Assembly (NCBI GenBank): GCA_947498935.1 | Contig: CANMMM010000003.1 | Location: 62,001 to 126,000, forward strand | Reading direction: 5' to 3' | Length of the DNA stretch: 64,000 nt | Source of the DNA: an uncultured Aquimarina sp. | GTDB taxonomy: Bacteria; Bacteroidota; Bacteroidia; Flavobacteriales; Flavobacteriaceae | Shown here: positions 18,436 through 27,509 of the stretch, one piece after another | How the letters are laid out: every line of letters begins with the position of its first letter | Position numbering within the stretch: the first letter of the stretch is position 1 | Made by a program: the position numbers and the translations under genes | Notes under the pieces: model-generated | What the model saw: the letters and a program-made list of their open reading frames with translations, nothing else | What the model was told of the DNA's origin: nothing | The model's database searches: none

Positions 18436-18771
18436 AAATGCTAATATACAAAGATTCCTTTTTTTAAAACGTCATTTTCCTTTCTCGATTGTATGCTTAT
18501 CCCAATTTGTCATTTTAGGGCGTACCCACAAGGGGTCGGGCTCCTATCCCTAACGCAGCAACAGTGTAGTTTAGAAACAGCATCTACTTGTATTGCATAT
18601 TCTACAAAAAAGAAATAATTAGACTTTGAGGTAAAGGCTCTTGATTTTGTAAGGAATATTACTTTGCATGAAGACAAGAAAGAAACAAGAGGTTACTTAA
18701 GAGAAATAGGATATTACAATAGTAATGATTAGTCTGATTTGATGAAGTAATCATCATTAATGAGAATAATT
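18436..18771. other. 336-bp gap with the deleted repeat A4
   Basis: Apart from A4 the sequence is A/T-rich without coding signs. It separates the metal-related pair from the minus-strand type VI island. Confidence 0.55.
18518..18555 (-). repeat. Family A repeat, copy A4 (internally deleted)
   Basis: Only the two ends remain: gggcgtacccacaagggg with tcgggct joined to cctatccctaacgc. The whole core found in A2 and A5 is missing, which makes this a 38-bp remnant. Confidence 0.7.
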
Positions 18772-19305
18772 TTATAGCTCCATTTTTGCCTCTGATTCTC
18801 TATAACCATTATTGAAATTAATGTGCAAAGAATTAAAGAAGTCAAACTCTAAAAATCTAAAGTCCATGACTAATAAGGGTAAAGTGTTTTTATCACCTTC
18901 ACTAATGACATAAACTTTTGTGGTTTTTTGCATATAAAATTTCATTCGTATTATCGTATGATCTACAGGCAATTCCACTTTGATTTTCTGAGAATGGTGT
19001 CGATAACTAAGCTTAAAATTTAAAAAAGTTTTAAATGTGGTCATTGTCTTTTTATCCACTATAGTATGCTGACCAAAAGATTTGTTTGGTATTCCATATT
19101 CACTATCATACTTTGAATGAATATCTACCTCCTCACTGATATGAAAATTGTCAATTTCTATTTGTTCTAAATCATAATCAAAAGAAGGGTACTCTTCCAA
19201 TTTTTTTCGTTTTGTATGATTTGCTTTATTAGGTTTTCTAACCCATAAAACTGACAAAATAAAGAGTAGCCCAAGACCTATGTATAAAAGAATTGATTCA
19301 TTCAT
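18772..19305 (-). CDS. Membrane-anchored hypothetical protein
   Basis: A 177-residue protein with one N-terminal membrane segment (SILLYIGLGLLFILSVLWV) followed by a basic patch (RKPNKANHTKRKK) and a soluble domain with strand-like stretches (TIRMKFYMQKTTKVYVISEG). The basic residues after the helix put the soluble part in the cytoplasm. It is not recognised. It follows the lipoprotein gene in the same direction with 237 bp between, in the downstream half of the type VI island, so an accessory or immunity role is conceivable but unproven. Confidence 0.65.
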   Translation of the reverse strand: MNESILLYIGLGLLFILSVLWVRKPNKANHTKRKKLEEYPSFDYDLEQIEIDNFHISEEVDIHSKYDSEYGIPNKSFGQHTIVDKKTMTTFKTFLNFKLSYRHHSQKIKVELPVDHTIIRMKFYMQKTTKVYVISEGDKNTLPLLVMDFRFLEFDFFNSLHINFNNGYRESEAKMEL

Positions 19306-19542
19306 TTTTTAATTTTTTATTGTGTTTTCAGTAATGTCTGATTAAAATTATTTTTGAGTTATCTGCTTTGTTATATTTAAAAATACTGAATATCAAACAT
19401 TTAAACCACACCTAAAATGAAATATTTTAGTATCTACAAATAAAACATGATAGCAAGGTGTATTGTAATGAAGTAACTACCAACGACTGTATTTATTGAG
19501 CTTATTTAGAATTACATTTTTTTCACCAGACATCAATGATAT

Positions 19543-20151
19543 TTAATAGTCAAAAGGCACATTATGAAAAAAGTCTTTATCTGTTTTATTGTTGTAAAAT
19601 CTAAATCTAGTATAACCTTTTTGTGGAAGTTGCTTGTTCAACAAAGATCTAATATACTGATTAAATGGAATTTGATATTTTTTTTTCTCTTCAAAATGTG
19701 AATCAAAAATTTCTTCCAATAGTTCTAAATCTTTAAAAGAAATTACTTTTTCAAAACGAGTATAGATTTTAAATTTTCTTGTTTCCCCACTTTCTAGTTT
19801 AAACGGATACTTTATTGACTTTAGTTTTTCATTTCTATAAAAAAGATTTAAACCTTTTACCGTATTACCACCTTTATCACTCCAATAAGATTGTTGGACT
19901 GAGATTTTATTTTGAAATTGATTTTTTAAAGTGAACTCACGAGGTACATAGAAATAAACTAAACTACTATCTTTTTGTTGATAATTTTTGAACCATAATT
20001 CAAATTTGAAAGGTAATTTGGATTCTAATATTTGATGTGCTATTTGTCCTTCTTGAGCAATGTTTTTGCAAGAAACAGAAGCTATAAAGATTATAGCTAC
20101 CAAAAGTGTATTCAGACTTATCCTATTTATTTTATTCAATATATATTGCAT
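19543..20151 (-). CDS. Predicted lipoprotein, possible immunity protein
   Basis: The 202-residue product starts MQYILNKINRISLNTLLVAIIFIASVSC; the segment IASVSC fits a lipobox, so the mature protein would be anchored at Cys28 in the cell envelope. The remainder is an unrecognised soluble domain. Its start codon lies inside the last 20 bases of the preceding gene, an overlap that usually couples translation. An envelope lipoprotein coupled to a toxin-like gene is a common layout for type VI effector-immunity pairs. The role is inferred from arrangement only. Confidence 0.65.
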   Translation of the reverse strand: MQYILNKINRISLNTLLVAIIFIASVSCKNIAQEGQIAHQILESKLPFKFELWFKNYQQKDSSLVYFYVPREFTLKNQFQNKISVQQSYWSDKGGNTVKGLNLFYRNEKLKSIKYPFKLESGETRKFKIYTRFEKVISFKDLELLEEIFDSHFEEKKKYQIPFNQYIRSLLNKQLPQKGYTRFRFYNNKTDKDFFHNVPFDY

Positions 20152-20565
20152 CGATATAGTATTTTTCGGTTTCTTCTTTCCCTGTTTTTTGTATCAGATA
20201 TGTATAGGTATTACCAATTTTATTCTCTAAATCTCTATATTCCGTTAACTCGTCATATTTTTTTAGTTCTCCTCTAAGAACCTTTTCGTGCACTTCTCTA
20301 AGCCGTATAAGTAAGGAAGCTTTTTTCGCTGCATGCGCTCCTTTTACAAAGGCATATCGCCCTCTGGTAAGCCATAAAATAAGCGCATCTACTGCCACAG
20401 ATACCAATAAACTATAACCGATCACCACCTTAGACAGCACCTCATATTTTTGAGAATAATCGATCAGTGTCGCTTCTTTCTGATCACTGCTAAAGGTGTG
20501 ATAGGCATGAAATCCTACCGCAAATAGATTGGATTTATCCTTTAGGTAATCCAATAAAATGGTTT
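20132..20565 (-). pseudogene. Probable 5'-truncated toxin or effector tail
   Basis: An open frame of about 140 residues without an ATG: it opens after stop codons near 20590 and the first usable starts are CTG or TTG (TTG at 20554). The product has one or two hydrophobic helices (YEVLSKVVIGYSLLVSVAVDALILWL) followed by a charged helical part (KKASLLIRLREVHEKVLRGELKKYDELTEYRDLENKI). Repeat A5 lies directly upstream. The most likely reading is that the 5' part of a larger effector gene was lost, leaving the C-terminal domain in frame with its immunity gene. A TTG-started intact small gene cannot be excluded. Confidence 0.5.
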
Positions 20566-20590
20566 GTCCCAGTTTTGTAAATAATTATTA

Positions 20591-20681
20591 GGGCGTACCC
20601 ACAAGGGGTCGGGCTATCCGCTGTATCTTTTTTGGTTTTTTAAAGGAAATCAAAAAAGGATGCCGCTGCTATCCCTAACGC
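20591..20681 (-). repeat. Family A repeat, copy A5 (hairpin core)
   Basis: It starts gggcgtacccacaaggggtcgggctatccg and ends gctatccctaacgc. The core is the hairpin type (ttttttggttttt..aaatcaaaaaa). It sits exactly between the type VI operon and the truncated toxin-like frame. Confidence 0.85.
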
Positions 20682-20711
20682 AGCAGCTTAGTTTACAAAC
20701 AGTGAGACCAG

Positions 20712-21410
20712 CTACCACCCACCAATTTGTTCTCTTTCTTTTTGTTGTTCTGGTGTGGCTTCTGGGGTTGGGATATGACTAAAATATAGTGGTCTGGGAA
20801 ATCCTGATGCTTTTCTGCGCTCGTAGTCTTGCTGTCGATACGGGTCAAAGGCTGTACCAGGGGGCAACGGTCTGTTTTTATCCATATACCATACATAAAA
20901 ACTCCACTCTTTTCTTGGATCACTAGCATATAACTTGTACAGTAGATCTAGTTTTCTTGGTTTGAAGGTGTTTGCAAATTTAAGATACTCGGTATCAGCA
21001 TAACCATCGATATTACCACTTATGGATATAACTGCCTTTAAATCCTTGAATTGTCCTTTTAGTGGGGGATTAAAAAATCGATCAGGATAGGTGATAGTAC
21101 CATCCAATCGGTTTAATTCGAATATTTTATATTTTTTATTTACAAAAACACCATACAATAACCAAAATAATCCTCCTAAAGTGAATATAGCAGGAACTAA
21201 GTATTCTTGTGAATTTTCTGCTGATGTACCAAGCCATAAACCAATCAAAACGCCTGTAATTCCAAAAATAATATTTATTTTTTTTCTGTGTGCATGAGAC
21301 TCTAAGTAAACTTTATCATCAGCTCTTTTTAGCATTCCTTTTCCTTCTCTATCGATACTACTTAGCGTTATTTCTTTAGGTTCTTCTAACACTTCGTGTG
21401 GCTGGTACAT
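20712..21410 (-). CDS. Two-TM hypothetical protein at the end of the type VI operon
   Basis: The 232-residue product carries two adjacent membrane helices (KINIIFGITGVLIGLWLG and YLVPAIFTLGGLFWLLYGVFV, about residues 43-90), then a soluble domain with conserved-looking strands (YKIFELNRLDGTITYPD) and a Pro-rich tail. The start ATG lies 2 nt after the stop of the large effector candidate, so the two are co-translated. Its position directly after the effector and its membrane character make it the best candidate for the immunity protein. It is not assigned to a family. Confidence 0.7.
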   Translation of the reverse strand: MYQPHEVLEEPKEITLSSIDREGKGMLKRADDKVYLESHAHRKKINIIFGITGVLIGLWLGTSAENSQEYLVPAIFTLGGLFWLLYGVFVNKKYKIFELNRLDGTITYPDRFFNPPLKGQFKDLKAVISISGNIDGYADTEYLKFANTFKPRKLDLLYKLYASDPRKEWSFYVWYMDKNRPLPPGTAFDPYRQQDYERRKASGFPRPLYFSHIPTPEATPEQQKEREQIGGW

Positions 21411-21412
21411 GG

Positions 21413-24400
21413 CTATTGTAGTTTTGGGTTATATGATTGTAACATCTTAATATCGTTTTGGGCTACTATTTTGGGTTGTAGTACAGCTTCTGCTACTGGT
21501 GTGGTTGCTAATTTTACAGCTAATACCCCAGTGCGTTGTCCATACCTATTGGCTGTAAAGATACTAGTTAGCTGCTTCTGTTGGGTGTTTTTTTGATTAT
21601 AAACTTGTGCATTGCCGTATACATAGCGTGCTTGATTGTATAGATTGGCTGGAGTAAACTCATCATCTTGCACACGTATTCTATAGGTAAACAATACCTC
21701 TCCGTATCTATACTCCCTATACGCTCTGTAAAATTCGTTAGGTAGTGCAAAATCTACGCTACAACTAGGAGCAATAGGATCATTTCTAAAACGGTAGGAA
21801 TTTTTGGTTTCAAAATCATAGATAAAAGTGGTGATCTCTACACGGTGTTCTGTTTTTAGCGGTGCTTTGATCCCATGCGGATAAAACCAAGCCTTGATCT
21901 CTAAATCCTCTGGATGATGAATCCTCTGAGTTGCATAGATATAGGCTTTGAAGCGATTGGTGATACTCTGGTGTGGATCGAAATGCCCATGATAATTGGC
22001 ATTTTCTTGTTGTGCGGGTTCTAGGAGTACTACACTAGTAGTAATAAGGTCTAGTAGTGCTGTATAGGCTTTTTCTAGATGTTGATAGCTACTATATTCT
22101 TTGGCTTTGGCGGATGTATACCATGGTTTTATAAGGGTCTGCTCTCTATTATCAATCAATCGGTGGATGTATTGATGGGGTAGTTCTTCATCGTGTGGCG
22201 GTAGTGCAAAATCACTGAGCGGAAAATTCTTGAAATACCCTTCTAACTGAGTATCTGCAAAATATTTTTGTACAACAAAATAGCAACCTATCAAAGCGCC
22301 TCCTAATAAAGCTGCGGGTAAAAAGCCTAATGACAGTGCTGTCAGTCCTCCTCCAATGAGTGCCGAGACATCTACTGCTAGAAATACCGCTCCTATACCC
22401 GCAGCAATGCCATAGATTACTGTAGCATCGGTATCACGTACGGTATAACTACTATAAGCATCCCTACTCGCTGTAAATATGGTAATAGCAGAACTCACGA
22501 TTTTTAATGATCCAATCCCTAATTTAAAATCAGATAATGTTTTTGTTAAAACTTTATTAGGAACTCCTTTGTTAACCAAATACTTTTCATAGACATTCAT
22601 TTTGTCAATAAGCGATAGGGTAGCTGCTCCTAATTTTATACTTGCAAAAATAAATTTTTCATTAGCTTTATAAGAATCATCGTTTAACCATTTTTTAGTT
22701 GCTTGAGCCCATATGATGGCTTCTATAATGACTACGACCCCTGCTAGTGAATTGGATTTTAAGAAACGTTCCGCTTCTTTTTCAAATCTTTTGGGGATGT
22801 TGGTTTTTAGATCAACTTGTAGTTTGCCGTTTTTAATCAATTCTTCGGCAGACATTTGTGTCATTTTCTTGTATTCGATATGCCAATGGTTTTTAAAGCG
22901 GTGTAATGATACTTTTTCTCCATTGATTTCGAAACGCAGATTGTATTTTTTGATATACTGGTAGAACTCGTCTATCGCCTTAAACTTAAAGGTTGCCACA
23001 CGTGTATGCTTATCTCTAAAGTAGGAAACTTTGCCTAATATAGGTAGGGTTTTTTCTCTAAGTGTTTTGGATTTACCCAGATATTCATCGTGATTGGCGT
23101 AGGCTTTTACGATTTTATCCATCGTACTTGCCGTTTTTTTGGATAGACTCAATACTTTAATATCTTGTATATCGATTTTGTAGTCTAAAACTTTAGTAGT
23201 TTTCTTAAATACCTCTGGGGATTCTAGGTATAAGGTTTCATTAATATATCGATACCATTTATCTTCTTTGAGTTTGTAAACGCGTTCTAAATCTAAATGT
23301 CTATCATGCATATTAGGGTAATTACCCAGTGCTATTTTATGTATGGAAATACGTTCTTTAGCCTCCTCAATACTATCTGCTATACTATTCAGGTAATCAT
23401 CTGCCACATTCTGGTAATAATCTGATTTCATAAAATTGCCCAGTTCATCACGGTATGCATTAATCGTATTGCGCTGCTTTTTTCGTTCCTGTACTGCTAA
23501 TAACTTTTCTAGTTTTTCTAAATCGACTCCATAATTTTCTGCAAATGGACGAACGAGTCCACCTACGGTAAGATCAAGAGCTACATTAGCTATGGGGTTT
23601 TTAATCAAATCCGTACTATATTGTTCTGTACGTTCGTAATCATTGTACACAAAATCATAAGTCAGTCGTGCTAATCGATGTAGGTAACTTATTTGTTTTC
23701 CTTTCTCAGAGGTATCGGCAGGAACTTTTTCACCTCTATCCAGTATAGGGAATATCGTTTCTACTGGTTTGCCCGTCTGTAGGCTTACCATAATGGCTTT
23801 GAGTCGTGTGATTTCTCTATCAATATCTAGGCACAATATATCCGCACAATTAAAAGGATCGTGTAGGGTAATAAACATATCTTCTAGAAAGTCATCGTCT
23901 GTGGCTTCTTCTTCTGCAATTTCTTTTAGTTTATGCTGAAACCAATGGGCTTCCTCCCTTTGATCATAAGTAAAATTACCCACGATATCCTCTACAGAAT
24001 AAGCATTGTCATGTGGATTTGTTTCGCCTTTGATAAATCCAGTGCAACACACTTTTTGCATACGCTTTTCTCTGGCTTCGCAATCCGTTCGTAATTTAGT
24101 ATGATAGGCAACTGACCATTGGGCAGGAGAAAAGGCGACCCATAGTACAGCTCCTTTTTTATGTACGAGGTGTCCTTTTGCCTTTCGTTTTTGATCCATA
24201 CTGGTAGGGGTTCGATACTCCTTATATGCATCATTTTCTTTATTTTGATCACTTTCCCAACTGATATTGGTTAAGTTTCCATATTGATCTACAAGGTATT
24301 CTTTATGTAATTCTGGATTTTCATCATCGAATATATAGATAAAACCACTACTCAGCGTTGTCCTCTGATAATCGTAATTTTTGGGTTTATACGCTCCCTT

Positions 24401-24706
24401 TGGTGTAGGTAATTGTGATCTAACAATGGATACATCTAGATTTTGTACAAAACGCCCTTCTTCTGCATAGATCAAATCGCAATTGTAATCCCCATTACTA
24501 TCGGGAGCAAACATCACAAAGTCCTCTTGATTTTCTTCTGGGTATTTTTTAAAAAGTCCATATCGCATAAAATGAAGCATCACTCCAGAACGCATAATAT
24601 TTAGTGGAGGACTTTTTTCTGATGTTACCCCTGCTGCCTCTACCGTAAATGTTACAGTATTTAGTACATTATCTATTGCTGGATTCTGGTATTCTTTTAG
24701 GATCAT
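21413..24706 (-). CDS. Large type VI effector candidate, VasX-like architecture
   Basis: A 1097-residue protein without a signal peptide. The N-terminal 250 residues contain a repeated beta pattern (LRYGLF, GFIYIFDDENPELHKEYLVDQYGNL, AVLWVAFSPAQWS) that recalls the N-terminal region of VasX-type pore-forming effectors. The middle is helical and charged. Residues about 763-815 are a strongly hydrophobic Gly/Ala-rich stretch (VIYGIAAGIGAVFLAVDVSA, LTALSLGFLPAALLGGALIG) able to insert into membranes like a colicin hairpin. The C-terminal 280 residues are soluble. It follows the PAAR gene by 4 nt, so it is probably loaded on that tip. The VasX relation is inference. Confidence 0.65.
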   Translation of the reverse strand: MILKEYQNPAIDNVLNTVTFTVEAAGVTSEKSPPLNIMRSGVMLHFMRYGLFKKYPEENQEDFVMFAPDSNGDYNCDLIYAEEGRFVQNLDVSIVRSQLPTPKGAYKPKNYDYQRTTLSSGFIYIFDDENPELHKEYLVDQYGNLTNISWESDQNKENDAYKEYRTPTSMDQKRKAKGHLVHKKGAVLWVAFSPAQWSVAYHTKLRTDCEAREKRMQKVCCTGFIKGETNPHDNAYSVEDIVGNFTYDQREEAHWFQHKLKEIAEEEATDDDFLEDMFITLHDPFNCADILCLDIDREITRLKAIMVSLQTGKPVETIFPILDRGEKVPADTSEKGKQISYLHRLARLTYDFVYNDYERTEQYSTDLIKNPIANVALDLTVGGLVRPFAENYGVDLEKLEKLLAVQERKKQRNTINAYRDELGNFMKSDYYQNVADDYLNSIADSIEEAKERISIHKIALGNYPNMHDRHLDLERVYKLKEDKWYRYINETLYLESPEVFKKTTKVLDYKIDIQDIKVLSLSKKTASTMDKIVKAYANHDEYLGKSKTLREKTLPILGKVSYFRDKHTRVATFKFKAIDEFYQYIKKYNLRFEINGEKVSLHRFKNHWHIEYKKMTQMSAEELIKNGKLQVDLKTNIPKRFEKEAERFLKSNSLAGVVVIIEAIIWAQATKKWLNDDSYKANEKFIFASIKLGAATLSLIDKMNVYEKYLVNKGVPNKVLTKTLSDFKLGIGSLKIVSSAITIFTASRDAYSSYTVRDTDATVIYGIAAGIGAVFLAVDVSALIGGGLTALSLGFLPAALLGGALIGCYFVVQKYFADTQLEGYFKNFPLSDFALPPHDEELPHQYIHRLIDNREQTLIKPWYTSAKAKEYSSYQHLEKAYTALLDLITTSVVLLEPAQQENANYHGHFDPHQSITNRFKAYIYATQRIHHPEDLEIKAWFYPHGIKAPLKTEHRVEITTFIYDFETKNSYRFRNDPIAPSCSVDFALPNEFYRAYREYRYGEVLFTYRIRVQDDEFTPANLYNQARYVYGNAQVYNQKNTQQKQLTSIFTANRYGQRTGVLAVKLATTPVAEAVLQPKIVAQNDIKMLQSYNPKLQ

Positions 24707-24710
24707 GTTT

Positions 24711-25403
24711 CTACAGGTTATTCGTCTCTTCTAAATTCTCAATCTCCCATTCGAAAATCATTTTTTTTTCGGTAACTGTTGCTGATAATTCAATAGTCTT
24801 TTCGGGGCTATTTATCGTTTCTGGAATCTCCATTAAGATCGTTGCGGTTTCTCCATTTGGTATGTTTTGGGTATCAGCTGTGAGGGTGACAATTTTTAGC
24901 ACTTTGCTATCTCTAATTACTGTTTCTTCTTTTTTCCATTGCAAATTATAGACTCTGGGTTCTCCTTGTGTCTCCTCTCGTAGTTTTTGTTGATTTTCTA
25001 GTGCTTGCTTATTAGAATTGCCTGATAATGCTGTTAATATATTAGCTACGGTAGATGTTTTTTCTGAGGGGATTTTAGATACAGGTAGCGTTACGGTGTC
25101 ATTAGCTATATTGGCACTGATTGTTACGCCTGTAATACCTGTGGTCACTTGACCGCCATGTGCAGTCATACAGCCTACGGTTACGACAGGTACTCCATCT
25201 ATAAATACCCCTGCACTACCTTGTACAATCGTATCTACTGCGCCAGTACAGGCACACATATCTCCCTGTAGCGCGATCGGTTGCCCATCTATAGTTACAC
25301 CTGTTGCACATACTCCTGTGATCACACCGCCTACATGTGGGGTACTGCCACTATACATAGGACAGGTATGCATACTTCCTAAAACTGAGATTGCTTTACT
25401 CAT
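24711..25403 (-). CDS. PAAR-domain tip protein with C-terminal extension
   Basis: A 230-residue protein whose first 100 residues are a PAAR repeat domain: SMHTCPMYSGSTPHVGGVI, VTIDGQPIALQGDMCACTG, VQGSAGVFIDGVPVVTVGCMTAHGG. Cys and His residues needed for the metal-stabilised spike tip are present. The domain sharpens the VgrG spike of type VI systems. The last 80 residues form a separate beta-rich domain (VLKIVTLTADTQNIPNGETATILMEIP) that may hold cargo. It begins 1 nt after the vgrG stop and ends 4 nt before the effector candidate, so the three are one translation unit. Confidence 0.9.
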   Translation of the reverse strand: MSKAISVLGSMHTCPMYSGSTPHVGGVITGVCATGVTIDGQPIALQGDMCACTGAVDTIVQGSAGVFIDGVPVVTVGCMTAHGGQVTTGITGVTISANIANDTVTLPVSKIPSEKTSTVANILTALSGNSNKQALENQQKLREETQGEPRVYNLQWKKEETVIRDSKVLKIVTLTADTQNIPNGETATILMEIPETINSPEKTIELSATVTEKKMIFEWEIENLEETNNL

Positions 25404-25404
25404 C

Positions 25405-27225
25405 TTATACGATTCTTAATTTATGGGCAGCTCCAGAAACCTCAGTAGTTTGTCCTTTGAGGGCTGTTTGCTGTCCAGATACAGCTACTTTTGCTTTTGC
25501 AATTGCATTGATATCTTGTGCGGTGATTGCAGTTTCTGTCTCTGCTTGGAGTGTTATGGATGCTTGGCTTTTGATCTGTGTCTCTGCATCGGATTGAATT
25601 GACATTGTTCCTTTTGTAGTCATGGTAGTGTTTCCATCGCTAATCGCTTGTATAGTATCTTGTGCTTCGAAGCGGATGTTTTTTTGTGCTTTCATTACAA
25701 TATTCTTAGCATCAAAGGTCATCGTTTCATTAGCAGTGACATGGATCGCATCATTCGCAGTATCAATCAGCACCGTATTATTGTTCTTATCGGTGATGGT
25801 TACACTTTCTGCTCCCCGTGTATCATTAAAAATTATCGAGTGCCCACTCTTGGTTCTAATGGCTTTGATGTCATTATTACTACCCTGCCAATTGGTATCT
25901 GGAGAGGCTGCACCGTTATAAAGTGACCCCATCACGACAGGATTTTCTTTGTTTCGATTCTGATAAGAGACCACTACTTCCTCCCCGTATTCTGGTAAGA
26001 AGAAGAACCCTTTTTCGCCCCCTGCATGGGGTGTCATGACCCGTATCCACGGGGTCGTCACCCCATCGGCTTGCTGCCATACACACCGTACTCTAACCCT
26101 GCCTAATCCTTCTGGGTCTTTATTATCGATCACCTTGGCAACTTCCATATCGCCTTTTGGGTATTGGTGGATGTCCATCAGTGGATAATCGATACTCTCT
26201 GCCTGTACCCCCTCGAAGGTATTGGTATACACGCCGCCTTCTACATTGGTATGCGATACTTTGGTGATTCTAAACCTCCCATATCCCGCTACCTTGATCA
26301 CTGCGCCTAGCTGTACCCCTGTATTATCAGACATACCCACAGCTATTTTCTGATTCAAGGCCGTAGCACGGGTATATTGTTCTACCTGCCGATCAAAACG
26401 TGCAGCCATAGCAGCATCTTCATGTGGGGCATGCACGATCTGCGATTCTTTGTAGAACATTCGATCCGAAGTCTTGTTTACAAAACCGAGATACCCATCA
26501 CTAGAGGTAGTGACCGAAGCACTTTTCTTACGTACCAATTGATCACTCAGGTAATCCTTGGTCACATATTCAAATCGATTGGGACTGGTCTTAAATTTTA
26601 TCGAAAAATCCTTGAGGTCTACCCCATGGGTTAATTCTGTTTCTTGGGTGCTAGGCGCACCGAATACCAGCTGTTTTCCATCATAATAGAACCACTCATT
26701 ATAGTATCGAGCTAACCGAGAAGCAAATTTGAAATCGCTACTTGTCCATTGAACGACATAATTTAGCCTTTCTGAGTTTCTGGGGGCAAAATTAGTCTGT
26801 AATGCCCTTGCGTCATAGCCTCTAAATGTCCACTGTAGGATCTCTGCTAAGGTCTCATTGGTAAACGAAGTGGAATGCGCTCCATTTTCTGCTAGGATAG
26901 AGGTACTATGTGCTATGATAGTCACTAAATCACCACTGCCGTATTCGAGTCCTTTTGTAGATTTTAGCTCGGTCACGATCCCTTTAAACTCTAATTCTTT
27001 ATAATCTCCTAATTTTAGTTCTGAACGAATACTCACGGTTATGATTTCTCCTAGATAGTCTTTACTCGTTCCTACGATTTCTTCTGTAAAGCTTTCTAGT
27101 ACATCTCGTCTACAAACGAGTTCTAGGGTGTGATGTTCGCTGATTTCTTGGTCTAATTGTAGACTGACATAGGAATGGATAGGAGTGCTACCGATGTATA
27201 GTTGGGTGGTGGTCTGTAATGCCAT
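25405..27225 (-). CDS. vgrG: Type VI secretion spike protein VgrG
   Basis: A 606-residue spike protein when begun at the ATG at 27225 (MALQTTTQLYIGSTPIHSY); an in-frame GTG 51 bp upstream is less likely. The first 380 residues are the gp27-like base (QWTFRGYDARALQTNFAPRNSERLNYVVQW, ASRLARYYNEWFYYD). The gp5-like OB fold follows (VAKVIDNKDPEGLGRVRVRC, PEYGEEVVVSYQN), then a long triple-beta-helix needle (VTITDKNNNTVLID, MTFDAKNIVMKAQKNIRFEAQ). There is no fused effector domain. No sheath, baseplate or ATPase genes lie in the window, so the secretion machine must be encoded elsewhere. Confidence 0.95.
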   Translation of the reverse strand: MALQTTTQLYIGSTPIHSYVSLQLDQEISEHHTLELVCRRDVLESFTEEIVGTSKDYLGEIITVSIRSELKLGDYKELEFKGIVTELKSTKGLEYGSGDLVTIIAHSTSILAENGAHSTSFTNETLAEILQWTFRGYDARALQTNFAPRNSERLNYVVQWTSSDFKFASRLARYYNEWFYYDGKQLVFGAPSTQETELTHGVDLKDFSIKFKTSPNRFEYVTKDYLSDQLVRKKSASVTTSSDGYLGFVNKTSDRMFYKESQIVHAPHEDAAMAARFDRQVEQYTRATALNQKIAVGMSDNTGVQLGAVIKVAGYGRFRITKVSHTNVEGGVYTNTFEGVQAESIDYPLMDIHQYPKGDMEVAKVIDNKDPEGLGRVRVRCVWQQADGVTTPWIRVMTPHAGGEKGFFFLPEYGEEVVVSYQNRNKENPVVMGSLYNGAASPDTNWQGSNNDIKAIRTKSGHSIIFNDTRGAESVTITDKNNNTVLIDTANDAIHVTANETMTFDAKNIVMKAQKNIRFEAQDTIQAISDGNTTMTTKGTMSIQSDAETQIKSQASITLQAETETAITAQDINAIAKAKVAVSGQQTALKGQTTEVSGAAHKLRIV

Positions 27226-27437
27226 GTATCGTTCCGTTTTTATGGTGTTAGTTTCACTGTATTGTAATAAAAACACCTATTCTTCAAAATGTTTGTGTGT
27301 TTTAGAAATATTATTTTAATACGATTTTTTAATCATATATTCTGTTTTTAATAACTGACTCTCTTATCATTACCTCTTACTATACAGTGTCATAAATAAC
27401 GTATTTGTTACCTATGGATTCGAATTATTTTTAGAGG

Positions 27438-27470
27438 AAAATACCCCTTTTCGATATAGGGGTTATTTTT
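27438..27470. terminator. Bidirectional terminator between vgrG and the 180-residue gene
   Basis: The arms aatacccct (27440-27448) and aggggttatt (27458-27467 region) form a stem with one bulge around ttcgatat. T or A runs stand on both sides, so it can act on the minus-strand gene upstream as well as in the plus direction. Confidence 0.7.
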
Positions 27471-27509
27471 ATCGATGTATGCATCGTTTTTACATAATGT
27501 TTTCGTACG

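Noticed and set aside
20712-27225. Interpretation of the VgrG island as an extracellular contractile injection system
   Set aside because: The spike protein has the full gp27-gp5 VgrG layout and pairs with a PAAR tip, and no sheath, tube or AAA ATPase genes of that kind are present; type VI is the simpler reading.
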